22,210 nucleotides of DNA, taken from a virus. The stretch's first letter is position 1. Each line of letters starts with the position of its first letter. Of this stretch, positions 15,559-21,451 are shown in pieces. The position numbers and the translations under genes are program-made. Below the pieces are notes generated by a model, which saw only the letters and a program-made list of their open reading frames with translations, searched no databases and was not told the DNA's origin. Where the stretch lies: positions 1 through 22,210 of IMG/VR virus record IMGVR_UViG_3300030060_001007; one strand, written 5' to 3'.

Positions 15559-15735
15559 ACTAGAAGCTATACCAGCTTCTTTTGTTTTATCTCCATATTC
15601 ACTATCAAATGCTTTATCTATTATCAAAGCAGTTTGTTGACCTATAGACCGTCTTTTATCTTCTGAAAGTTTCTTTAACTTATTGTAACTATCTATATTT
15701 ATTCCTACCGATTTGTATTTACTTGTATCTGGCAT
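15529..15735 (-). CDS. Ribbon-helix-helix candidate transcription regulator (68 aa)
   Basis: This is the only leftward gene I support. The protein has a basic N-terminus with a short strand (KYKSVGINID, about 6-15), helix one (SYNKLKKLSEDKR) and helix two (SIGQQTALIIDKAFDSE), the Arc/MetJ-like ribbon-helix-helix order. Such proteins bind operator DNA through the paired strand as dimers. GGGAAG lies about nine bases before the ATG (complement of 15745-15750), and a promoter-like pair lies at 15803-15774. Its final 10 codons overlap the end of the ejection gene in antisense, and its codons near residues 51-58 also form the late-operon terminator. It sits between late and early blocks, so a switch role is plausible but unproven. 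Confidence 0.68.
   Translation of the reverse strand: MPDTSKYKSVGINIDSYNKLKKLSEDKRRSIGQQTALIIDKAFDSEYGDKTKEAGIASSLVLQQSSTA
15562..15588 (+). terminator. Intrinsic terminator of the rightward late operon
   Basis: AGAAGCT (15562-15568) pairs with AGCTTCT (15574-15580) over seven bases around a five-base loop ATACC. The stem is followed by TTTGTTTT (15581-15588). It begins four bases after the stop of the last late gene. The stem is short and not GC-rich, so efficiency is uncertain, but position and T-run fit. It lies wholly inside the leftward regulator gene. Confidence 0.62.
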
Positions 15736-15746
15736 TTTGCTATTCT
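15718..15746 (+). promoter_or_regulatory. Possible rightward promoter giving a near-leaderless early transcript
   Basis: TTTACT (15718-15723) and TATTCT (15741-15746) are 17 bases apart, each matching consensus at four of six positions. Initiation would fall at about 15753-15755, on the ATG of the DUF1064 gene. That gene has no visible ribosome site, which would fit a leaderless mRNA. The matches are weak. Confidence 0.25.
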
Positions 15747-15754
15747 TCCCATAA

Positions 15755-16129
15755 ATGATTAATCAATTACCATATAATACCAAATTTAAATTTAAAAAGT
15801 CAAGTAAGTTTGGTGCAAAAAAAACTATAGTGGACGGTATCACCTTTGATTCTAAGTGGGAATCAGAAAGATATGGTCAGTTAAAAGCTATGGAACGTGG
15901 TGGTATCGTTACTGATTTAGAACTGCAAGTTAAGTATGACATTGTTATTAACGATATTAAAATTTGTAAATACATAGCAGATTTCGTTTACAAAGAAGAA
16001 TCACCTGATGGCAAAATAAAAGAAATTGTAGAAGATGCCAAAGGATTTGAAACACCAGAATTTAAGTTAAAAAAGAAACTTATGAAGGCCGTTCACGGCA
16101 TAGATATATACCTCTCAAGAAAAAAATAA
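15755..16129 (+). CDS. DUF1064 family, PD-(D/E)XK endonuclease-like protein (124 aa)
   Basis: The family pattern is clear: KFGAKKTIVDGITFDSKWESERY (about 18-40), LKAMERGGIVTDLELQVKYD, YIADFVYKE (about 73-81), IVEDAKGFETPEFKLKKKLM (about 91-110). Residues E36 or E38, D76, and D94-A-K96 could form a PD-(D/E)XK metal site; phage members of this family are predicted nucleases or Holliday-junction resolvase-like proteins without firm biochemistry. Length is normal for the family. It is the first gene of the rightward early block and diverges from the regulator gene, only 19 bases separating the two starts. No ribosome site precedes its ATG, so it may be leaderless. Confidence 0.78.
   Translation: MINQLPYNTKFKFKKSSKFGAKKTIVDGITFDSKWESERYGQLKAMERGGIVTDLELQVKYDIVINDIKICKYIADFVYKEESPDGKIKEIVEDAKGFETPEFKLKKKLMKAVHGIDIYLSRKK
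15774..15803 (-). promoter_or_regulatory. Candidate promoter of the leftward ribbon-helix-helix gene
   Basis: On the minus strand TTGACT (15803-15798) and TATTAT (15779-15774) are 18 bases apart; each differs by one base from consensus. Initiation near 15767 would give a leader of about 32 bases carrying the GGGAAG ribosome site. The elements lie within the first codons of the divergent DUF1064 gene, so repressor or polymerase binding here could affect both genes. Confidence 0.48.
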
Positions 16130-16139
16130 TATTTATCTA

Positions 16140-16168
16140 TTGACTTAATTGCAATCAGTGCATATTTT
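16140..16168 (+). promoter_or_regulatory. Candidate early promoter
   Basis: TTGACT (16140-16145) and TATTTT (16163-16168) are 17 bases apart, in the 77-base gap before gene 16207. TTGACT matches the -35 consensus at five of six bases and TATTTT the -10 at four of six. A palindrome ATTGCAAT lies in the spacer and ATTTGCAAAC lies near the expected initiation point, positions suited to repression. Confidence 0.42.
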
Positions 16169-16181
16169 GGTATTTGCAAAC
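16148..16181. promoter_or_regulatory. Paired TTGCAA palindromes, candidate operator (first gap)
   Basis: ATTGCAAT (16148-16155) is a perfect eight-base palindrome, and ATTTGCAAAC (16172-16181) is a near-perfect ten-base one. Their TTGCAA cores start 25 bases apart. The same core occurs twice in the other large early gap. Binding by the phage ribbon-helix-helix protein is a guess. Confidence 0.35.
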
Positions 16182-16206
16182 AGTAATTAAAAAGTGAGGT
16201 GAAGCT

Positions 16207-16617
16207 ATGTCAGTAGCAAACAACAATCTGTTTTCTCAACGAGATCTTATAAAAGCTCGTATTGAGTCTGAAAAAAATCAATTAAAAGATGTTGAAGAAA
16301 AAATCAAAAAAATGTACCTGCCTGTTGGTAAGGAACAGTTGGGTTTTCAAAAGAAAGACTTTGGCACTACAACTGTAAAATTACCGCAAGGTGAAGCTAA
16401 AGTAACAATCTCTAAGAAAGTTAATTGGGATCAAAAGAAACTCGTAGAAATTGGTAATAAGTTACCACCAGAGGTAGCGAATACTTTAATTAAGTATGTC
16501 GTGAAGGTTGATGAAACTGTTTATAAAAATTTAGACGACAGTTACAAAGAGCTTTTCATTGAGGCCAGGACCGTAGAGGAAGGTACGATAACTATTGTGG
16601 AAGTAAAGGAGAACTAA
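16207..16617 (+). CDS. Conserved early phage protein of unknown function (136 aa)
   Basis: The start is supported by GTGAGGTGAAGCT. Residues about 10-38 form a charged coiled-coil-like helix (RDLIKARIESEKNQLKDVEEKIKKM). The remainder contains TTVKLPQGEAKVTISKKVNWDQKKL and ends with KVDETVYKNLDDSYKELFIEARTV-x2-GTITIVEV. Similar proteins sit just before the RecA-fold ATPase in marine phages and prophages and are annotated as hypothetical. The one-base gap to the ATPase gene implies joint expression and perhaps joint function in recombination. No catalytic motif is seen. Confidence 0.62.
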   Translation: MSVANNNLFSQRDLIKARIESEKNQLKDVEEKIKKMYLPVGKEQLGFQKKDFGTTTVKLPQGEAKVTISKKVNWDQKKLVEIGNKLPPEVANTLIKYVVKVDETVYKNLDDSYKELFIEARTVEEGTITIVEVKEN

Positions 16618-16618
16618 T

Positions 16619-17494
16619 ATGTCATTGAAAATTATTTCAGCAGAGGAGAGAATGAGAGAAAAACGAGGCCATAAAATTGTGGTCATCGGTCAAAGTGGGG
16701 TGGGTAAAACCACCCTAGCTCGAACTCTCGACTCTGATACTACGCTTTTTATGGATCTGGAGGCAGGAGATGCGGCTATCGAAGGGTGGCCCATAGATGT
16801 CATCAGACCTGAAAAGTGGGATGAATGTCGTGATTATGCAGCGTATATAGGTGGAGCCAATCCATCATTATCAGATGATCAATCATACAGCCAAGCACAT
16901 TATGATTATGTTGTTCAGACATATGGTGATCCAAGTAAAACTCTTGAAAAATATGATACTTTATTTGTAGACAGTATTACAGTAGCAGGAAGAATGTGTT
17001 TTCAATGGTGTTTAATGAACCCAGAAAACAAATCAGATCGCACACAAAAAATAGATCTTAGAAGTGTCTACGGTCAAATGGGTCGTGAGATGATAGCTTG
17101 GCTAACACACTTACAACATATTCGTGATAAAAATGTAATTTTTGTAGGTATCCTTGATGAAAAAGTAGATGACTATAGTAGAAGATATTACGCTCTACAA
17201 ATTGAAGGATCAAAAACAGGTCTTGAATTACCTGGCATCGTAGATGAAGTCATCACGATGGCAATAATGGCAGGAGATGAAAATGTAAAACCATACAGAG
17301 CATTTGTCTGCCAAACACTGAACGAGTGGGGTTATCCTGCAAAAGACAGGTCTGGTAGACTTGACGTTGTGGAAGAGCCTCACCTCGGTAAACTATTAGC
17401 GAAAATGAGTAGTGGTGTTCCACAATCGGAAAGAACACTTGATTTCGTTAATCCTAAATCTCAAACTAATAAGGAGGTCACTAATGACGCTTGA
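16619..17494 (+). CDS. RecA-fold P-loop ATPase, Sak4-like candidate annealing protein (291 aa)
   Basis: Walker A is GQSGVGKT (24-31) and Walker B is YDTLFVDS (112-119). Further family features are LFMDLEAGDAAIEGW (43-57), IGGANPSLSDDQSYSQAHYD (77-96) and MGREMIAWLTHLQHIRDKNVIFVG. The length and RecA-like core without DnaB or helicase features agree with the phage AAA ATPases grouped with Sak4, which promote single-strand annealing, usually with a neighbouring SSB. Here an SSB-like gene follows with an 11-base overlap, which supports that reading. The ATP-binding role is secure; the annealing role is inference from family and context. The ribosome site AAGGAG lies before ATG 16619, inside the previous gene. 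Confidence 0.75.
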   Translation: MSLKIISAEERMREKRGHKIVVIGQSGVGKTTLARTLDSDTTLFMDLEAGDAAIEGWPIDVIRPEKWDECRDYAAYIGGANPSLSDDQSYSQAHYDYVVQTYGDPSKTLEKYDTLFVDSITVAGRMCFQWCLMNPENKSDRTQKIDLRSVYGQMGREMIAWLTHLQHIRDKNVIFVGILDEKVDDYSRRYYALQIEGSKTGLELPGIVDEVITMAIMAGDENVKPYRAFVCQTLNEWGYPAKDRSGRLDVVEEPHLGKLLAKMSSGVPQSERTLDFVNPKSQTNKEVTNDA

Positions 17495-18101
17495 TTTAAA
17501 TAACTTTGAGGCCAGTTCTGGTCCTAAAAAAAATGACTTTGATTTAATCCCTGTTGGAACTGTAGCTAGGGCAATCATAACTGTTAAACCTGGAACTCAT
17601 GTAATGGAGATGTTTGGTAAAACACAATCATTTCATTACTCAGCACAAACAAAAGCTAAATGGGTCGAGTTAGAATTTACTATCATTGGTGGTAATTTTG
17701 ACAAGCGAAAGGTATGGGATAGGCTATTTGTTGATGGAGACAAGATGAACCCCAATACAAATAAACCTGTGGCATACGAGATAGGTATGAGCACTCTAAG
17801 AGCAATTATAGATAGTATAAATGGCCTTGATCCATCAGATCGGTCTGAAAATGCTCAAAGATTAAGAAGTCTTAATGGCATTGAGGATATTAACGGTAGA
17901 GAGTTCTGCATGAAGATTGGTATTAAGAAAGGTACTAATGGTTATGAAGACTCTAATAAATTGATGGCTGCTTTAACACCTAAAGATGCTGACTACATAG
18001 GGGGTAACGGTGGTGGTAATACAGCACCTGCTAACCCATCTCCTATCAATCAGGGAGGTGGACAAGCACCACAAGGTAATGTACCATCATGGGCAAAATA
18101 A
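17484..18101 (+). CDS. SSB-like single-stranded DNA-binding protein, DUF669-type (205 aa)
   Basis: I choose ATG 17484 because AAGGAGG lies six bases upstream; an in-frame ATG at 17412 would place 24 extra residues over the ATPase gene. The N-terminal half has FDLIPVGTVARAIITVKPG and WVELEFTIIGGNFDKRKVWDRLF, beta strands like an OB-type or DUF669 domain, then a helical LRAIIDSINGLDPSD segment and INGREFCMKIGIKKG. The last 35 residues are a Gly/Asn/Pro/Gln-rich flexible tail ending VPSWAK. A flexible linker with a short conserved tip is typical of SSB proteins, which use it to recruit partners, although this tip is not acidic. It overlaps the Sak4-like gene. Confidence in DNA binding is moderate. 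Confidence 0.62.
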   Translation: MTLDLNNFEASSGPKKNDFDLIPVGTVARAIITVKPGTHVMEMFGKTQSFHYSAQTKAKWVELEFTIIGGNFDKRKVWDRLFVDGDKMNPNTNKPVAYEIGMSTLRAIIDSINGLDPSDRSENAQRLRSLNGIEDINGREFCMKIGIKKGTNGYEDSNKLMAALTPKDADYIGGNGGGNTAPANPSPINQGGGQAPQGNVPSWAK

Positions 18102-18102
18102 A

Positions 18103-18139
18103 ATTGCAACGGCAAGTCCTCATTTGACTGTTTGCAAAC
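18103..18139. promoter_or_regulatory. Paired TTGCAA palindromes, candidate operator (second gap)
   Basis: ATTGCAAC (18103-18110) and the perfect ten-base palindrome GTTTGCAAAC (18130-18139) have TTGCAA cores 28 bases apart. A TTGACT hexamer (18124-18129) directly abuts the second palindrome, but no -10-like element follows at the right distance; that position is GGGGGG. Confidence 0.33.
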
Positions 18140-18146
18140 CACTGCA

Positions 18147-18174
18147 GGGGGGAGTGGGCCGTTAAACCCCCCAC
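18147..18174 (+). other. G-run/C-run hairpin in the gap before the helicase gene
   Basis: GGGGGG (18147-18152) can pair with CCCCCC (18167-18172) around a 14-base loop. Alternatively GTGGG (18154-18158) can pair with CCCAC (18170-18174). The two pairings exclude each other. There is no T-run after the stem, so it does not look like an intrinsic terminator. The patch is strikingly GC-rich for this genome. It could act as an RNA control element, processing site or binding site. Confidence 0.4.
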
Positions 18175-18192
18175 CAATCACAAGAGGTTACT

Positions 18193-19875
18193 ATGATTTT
18201 AAGACCATATCAACAGGTCGCCATAAGTTCAGCAAGTCAAGCATTAGATGAATACTCTAATACTATTGTTGTGGCTCCGACAGGAGCAGGTAAAACAATC
18301 ATGTTGTCTGCATTAATTGGCGAAAGACATAAAAAAAATAAGAATGTTTTAGTGTTACAGCACAGAGATGAACTTGTTTCACAGAACAGTGTAAAGTTTA
18401 ACAATGTAAATCCATCTATATCTACTTCTGTGGTCGATGGAACAACAAAAGATTTCACAGGTAATGTTGTGTTCAGCATGGTTCAGACATTATCACGAGA
18501 TAATAATTTAGATAAGATGAAGCCGTTTGATATGCTTGTCATTGACGAGAGCCATCATTCTGCAGCCAGAACTTACAAGAAAGTTATTGATAAAGTCAGA
18601 ACCGACAACGAAAAAGCAGAGATTGTAGGTTTTACGGCTACACCTAATCGTGGTGATGGTAAAGGTTTAAGAGATGTATTTGATAATTGTTGTCACCAGA
18701 TCGAAGTAGCTACACTTATTCGTGAAGGATTTCTTGTACCACCAAAAACATTTGTAATTGATGTAGGTGTTCAAGATGAACTAAGTCATGTTCGTAAGAC
18801 TGCTGATGATTTCGATATGGGTCAGGTTGAAGCGATTATGAATAAAAGAGTTATTAATCAGAAGGTAGTTGAAGAATGGAAAGATAAGGCATCTGACAGA
18901 AAAACAGTTATCTTTTGTTCAACTGTTGCACACGCAGAGGACGTACACAAAGAGTTTGTAGAGGAGGGTATTCTTGCAGAAATAGTAACAGGAGATACCC
19001 TCAAAGAAGAAAGACGGCAAATACTCGAAGATTTAGAGCATGGAGATGTACAAGTCGTTGTGAATGTAGCAGTGCTTACCGAAGGATTTGATGCCCCTCC
19101 AGTGTCCTGTATCGTGCTTATGAGGCCATGTTCATATAAATCAACAATGGTACAAATGATTGGTCGTGGATTACGAACAATAGACCCAGAGTTATACCCA
19201 GGTGTTGTAAAGAAAGACTGTATAGTTCTCGACTTTGGTTACAGTTTGCTAACGCATGGTTCTATTGACGAATCAGTTAATTTAGATGGTAAGGACAAAG
19301 ATGCAGAGGGCGAAGCTCCTATAAAGGTATGTCCAGAGTGTGATTCTACTGTGCCAATGAGTGTAAAAGAATGTCCTGTTTGTGGTCATGTATTTGAAAA
19401 TAACAAAGGTGAAAACGATGAAATTTCACGTTTTGTGATGACAGAGATTGATGTGTTCGACAGTTCTCCTTTTCGTTGGATGGACATGGCAGGAAATGGA
19501 AAGATGCTCATGGCATCAGGTTTTAATGGGTTTGGTCTTATTGCGACAGTTGGAGAGAACTCTATTGCTATGGTAAAGAAAAAGAATGGAAAGCCCAGAA
19601 CTGTTGCTATTGGAACTAAAGTGCAAGCGATTGCGGCAGCAGATGATTTTTTAAGAAACATAGAAACATCTAATGGAGCTAACAAAAGTAAGCGTTGGTT
19701 AAATGAATTAGTATCAGAAAAACAACGTGAGCATTTATCTAAATATGGAGTTGAAATAAGTCCTTTTGATTTTTCATGGGATAAATACAAAGCCGCTTGC
19801 TGGTTGAATTATCATTGGAACAATCAAGCTATTGATAATATTGTTGTAAATAATGGATATAATAATGAAACGTAA
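18193..19875 (+). CDS. SF2 DNA helicase, SSL2/RadD-like, with C-terminal zinc ribbon (560 aa)
   Basis: All core superfamily 2 motifs are present: LRPYQ (3-7), Walker A APTGAGKT (28-35), LVLQHRDEL (53-61), DESHH (118-122), FTATPNR (147-153), VLTEGFDAP (294-302) and QMIGRGLR (321-328). After the second RecA domain come C380-x2-C383 and C394-x2-C397 (CPEC...CPVCGHVF), a zinc ribbon as in RadD/YejH-type helicases. A helical C-terminal region follows. The likely role is unwinding or remodelling DNA in replication and recombination beside the Sak4-like and SSB-like proteins. The ribosome site is AAGAGGTTACT before ATG 18193. It is preceded by the 91-base gap with candidate control elements, so it may be expressed separately. 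Confidence 0.82.
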   Translation: MILRPYQQVAISSASQALDEYSNTIVVAPTGAGKTIMLSALIGERHKKNKNVLVLQHRDELVSQNSVKFNNVNPSISTSVVDGTTKDFTGNVVFSMVQTLSRDNNLDKMKPFDMLVIDESHHSAARTYKKVIDKVRTDNEKAEIVGFTATPNRGDGKGLRDVFDNCCHQIEVATLIREGFLVPPKTFVIDVGVQDELSHVRKTADDFDMGQVEAIMNKRVINQKVVEEWKDKASDRKTVIFCSTVAHAEDVHKEFVEEGILAEIVTGDTLKEERRQILEDLEHGDVQVVVNVAVLTEGFDAPPVSCIVLMRPCSYKSTMVQMIGRGLRTIDPELYPGVVKKDCIVLDFGYSLLTHGSIDESVNLDGKDKDAEGEAPIKVCPECDSTVPMSVKECPVCGHVFENNKGENDEISRFVMTEIDVFDSSPFRWMDMAGNGKMLMASGFNGFGLIATVGENSIAMVKKKNGKPRTVAIGTKVQAIAAADDFLRNIETSNGANKSKRWLNELVSEKQREHLSKYGVEISPFDFSWDKYKAACWLNYHWNNQAIDNIVVNNGYNNET

Positions 19876-20131
19876 TGAAATTTTAGAACAAGCAAAAAAT
19901 AAAATAAATGGTGATCGTCATAAAGATTATGGTGAGGCTTATGAAAACCATCAGAATATAGCAAGATTGTGGTCTGTTATATTACAAAAAGAAATAACAC
20001 CAGAGCAGGTATATCAGTGTATGATAGCGGTTAAATTAGGCCGTCTTATCTACAGTCCTAACCATGAAGATAGTGCTATAGACATATGCGGTTATGGTGC
20101 TCTCTTGGGAGAATCGGATGGAAAAATTTAA
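19865..20131 (+). CDS. DUF6378-like phage protein, possible MazG-like nucleotide enzyme (88 aa)
   Basis: The pattern ILEQAKNKINGDRHKDYGEAYEN (about 5-27), ARLWS, ITPEQVYQCMIAVKLGRL and EDSAIDICGYGALL is characteristic of the DUF6378 family of small phage proteins. The K-x-GRL...ED-x3-D-x3-GY arrangement recalls all-alpha NTP pyrophosphatases such as MazG; that link is inference and the usual EExxE motif is absent. ATG 19865 gives the family-like start MKRNEILEQ; ATG 19853 in frame would add four residues, and neither has a clear ribosome site. The gene overlaps the helicase end by 11 bases, so it is probably translated by coupling. Confidence 0.66.
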   Translation: MKRNEILEQAKNKINGDRHKDYGEAYENHQNIARLWSVILQKEITPEQVYQCMIAVKLGRLIYSPNHEDSAIDICGYGALLGESDGKI

Positions 20132-20432
20132 AATAAAAATTGTTATGCAAATGATGTCAGAAAATTGGGATACATTTGAAAATAAGGTCGAATCCATTAG
20201 TAGAATGAATATAGCACATGGGGAAGGAGTGTCATATTCCGTTAGCGATTTACAAAATAAGTTACAAGATAAAATTTATTCTATGATTGAAAAAGAAGAA
20301 GACATTAAAAAAGCTTGTTTCATATGTGGTGAAGTTACAGTTCAGCATAAGGATAAAACAAGGGTTTACTCTATAGCATCTTCAGAATTTTCAGGTATTT
20401 TTGATATGGTACAAGGGGAGACATATCATTGA
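20118..20432 (+). CDS. Small early protein of unknown function (104 aa)
   Basis: ATG 20118 is preferred because GGGAG lies upstream at a fitting distance; ATG 20094 would extend the overlap with the previous gene. The protein is charged and mainly helical at first (KFKIKIVMQMMSENWDTFENKVESISRMN), then LQNKLQDKIYSMIEKEEDIKKACFICGEV, and beta-like towards the end (VTVQHKDKTRVYSIASSEF). There is only one CxxC pair, so a zinc finger is not supported on its own. It overlaps the previous gene by 14 bases and the next by four. I do not recognise it. Confidence 0.58.
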   Translation: MEKFKIKIVMQMMSENWDTFENKVESISRMNIAHGEGVSYSVSDLQNKLQDKIYSMIEKEEDIKKACFICGEVTVQHKDKTRVYSIASSEFSGIFDMVQGETYH

Positions 20433-20683
20433 GTTATCCATTTAATCCAAAAACCCATGTCGGGGTTGCAGAGCCTATACCTGCATTTGCAAACTTTTGT
20501 AAAAATGTAGGTTGGGATACGAAGTTATCAGAATTAACTGAAGAACAAATGAGAGCATTAATATTTATATTACAGGAGGCAAAGAGTATTAGTTATGGTT
20601 GCGAAGATATCGAAAGTCTTGAATCTGAACACGTTAAGTGGTCAGGAGGACATTGGCCTCCGTCAGCAGGGATACCGTTCTGA
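20429..20683 (+). CDS. Conserved small phage protein, TTG start (84 aa)
   Basis: The start codon is TTG 20429, sharing TTGA with the previous stop; GGGGAG lies about ten bases upstream. There is no alternative ATG before the conserved N-terminal portion. Residues SYPFNPKTHVGVAEPIPAFANFCKNVGW are distinctive and familiar from marine phage early regions, followed by LTEEQMRALIFILQEAKSI and an end HWPPSAGIPF. Function is unknown. The last 89 bases overlap the next gene in another reading frame. Confidence 0.6.
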   Translation: MSYPFNPKTHVGVAEPIPAFANFCKNVGWDTKLSELTEEQMRALIFILQEAKSISYGCEDIESLESEHVKWSGGHWPPSAGIPF

Positions 20684-21386
20684 GGTAGTAGAAAAGTTTC
20701 ACGAAGCTATTGATGAAGCTATCGTTGCTAAGAATAAAAAAATGCCGAAAAGAAATTATATCGGAGGTTCTTCTCTAGGTGATGATTGTATTCGGAAGAT
20801 ACAGTATCGTTTCATGTGTGTGGAACCAGATAAAGAGAAAGAATTTAATGCTAAGACATTAAGAATATTTGAGTTCGGGCATAATATTGAAGACCAGGCG
20901 GCAGGGTGGATAAAGTCAGCAGGGTTCGACTTACGCACAGGAGACAAGCAAGGCGAACAATTTGGTTTTCAAATAGCAGATGGTAGGATAAGAGGACATA
21001 TTGACGGTGTGCTTTGTGGTGGCCCTATAAGTATACCATATCCCATGCTATGGGAGTGTAAGTCAGCAAATGACAGAAAGTTTAAGGAATTTGTTCGGGT
21101 TGGGGTGGCTCAAGCCAATAAAACTTACGCAGCACAAATTGCCGTATATCAGGCATATATGGATTTAACAGATAACCCAGCTTTGTTCACGGTTGTTAAT
21201 AAAAACACTAGCGAAATACATTTTGAACTCGTGCCATTCGACAAAGCTCTAGCTCAGAGAATAAGTGATAGAGGGGTTCAAATCTTGACAGCAACGGAAT
21301 CTTCTGAAATTCTACCAAGAATTTCGCACACTAGGGAGTATCATTTATGTAAATGGTGTGAATTTCAAAACACCTGTTGGCAATAA
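20595..21386 (+). CDS. Cas4/RecB-like PD-(D/E)XK nuclease with candidate Fe-S cluster (263 aa)
   Basis: The nuclease core shows SSLGDDCIRK (59-68), GHNIED (95-100), GHID (134-137), WECK (153-156) and AAQIAVYQAYM (179-189). Likely catalytic residues are H96, D137, E154, K156 and Q181. C65 together with C252, C255 and C261 (LCKWCEFQNTCW) gives the one-plus-three cysteine arrangement of Cas4 and AddB [4Fe-4S] nucleases. Its role would be DNA end resection feeding the Sak4-like and SSB-like proteins. The start is uncertain: ATG 20595 has AGGAGG 15 bases upstream, longer than usual, and causes an 89-base overlap; ATG 20742 would remove 49 residues but keep the core. No CRISPR array or other cas gene is present. 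Confidence 0.8.
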   Translation: MVAKISKVLNLNTLSGQEDIGLRQQGYRSEVVEKFHEAIDEAIVAKNKKMPKRNYIGGSSLGDDCIRKIQYRFMCVEPDKEKEFNAKTLRIFEFGHNIEDQAAGWIKSAGFDLRTGDKQGEQFGFQIADGRIRGHIDGVLCGGPISIPYPMLWECKSANDRKFKEFVRVGVAQANKTYAAQIAVYQAYMDLTDNPALFTVVNKNTSEIHFELVPFDKALAQRISDRGVQILTATESSEILPRISHTREYHLCKWCEFQNTCWQ

Positions 21387-21418
21387 AAAAAAGGAGGAGA
21401 TCGGGAAATATCTCCTCC
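21385..21418 (-). terminator. Intrinsic terminator reading leftward
   Basis: GGAGGAGAT (21393-21401) and ATCTCCTCC (21410-21418) form a perfect nine-base stem around an eight-base loop. On the minus strand the stem is followed by eight T residues (complement of A 21385-21392), a textbook intrinsic terminator. On the plus strand the stem has no T-run after it. It lies between the rightward nuclease and primase genes, with no leftward gene nearby in the window. Confidence 0.62.
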
Positions 21419-21451
21419 GTAAAGTATAAGGTTACTAATAAGGAGAATATA

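Noticed and set aside
18102-18192. Possible tRNA or known riboswitch in the largest gap
   Set aside because: There is no cloverleaf, no GTTCRA-type T-loop and no recognised riboswitch core; only a simple G/C hairpin is present.
20645-20661. GGAGG/CCTCC five-base hairpin near the start of the nuclease gene
   Set aside because: The stem is short, lies in dual-coding sequence where both halves encode conserved residues, and has no T-run.
20595-21386. Cas4-like nuclease as part of a CRISPR-Cas locus
   Set aside because: No repeat-spacer array and no cas1, cas2 or effector gene is present; phage Cas4-like nucleases usually belong to recombination modules.
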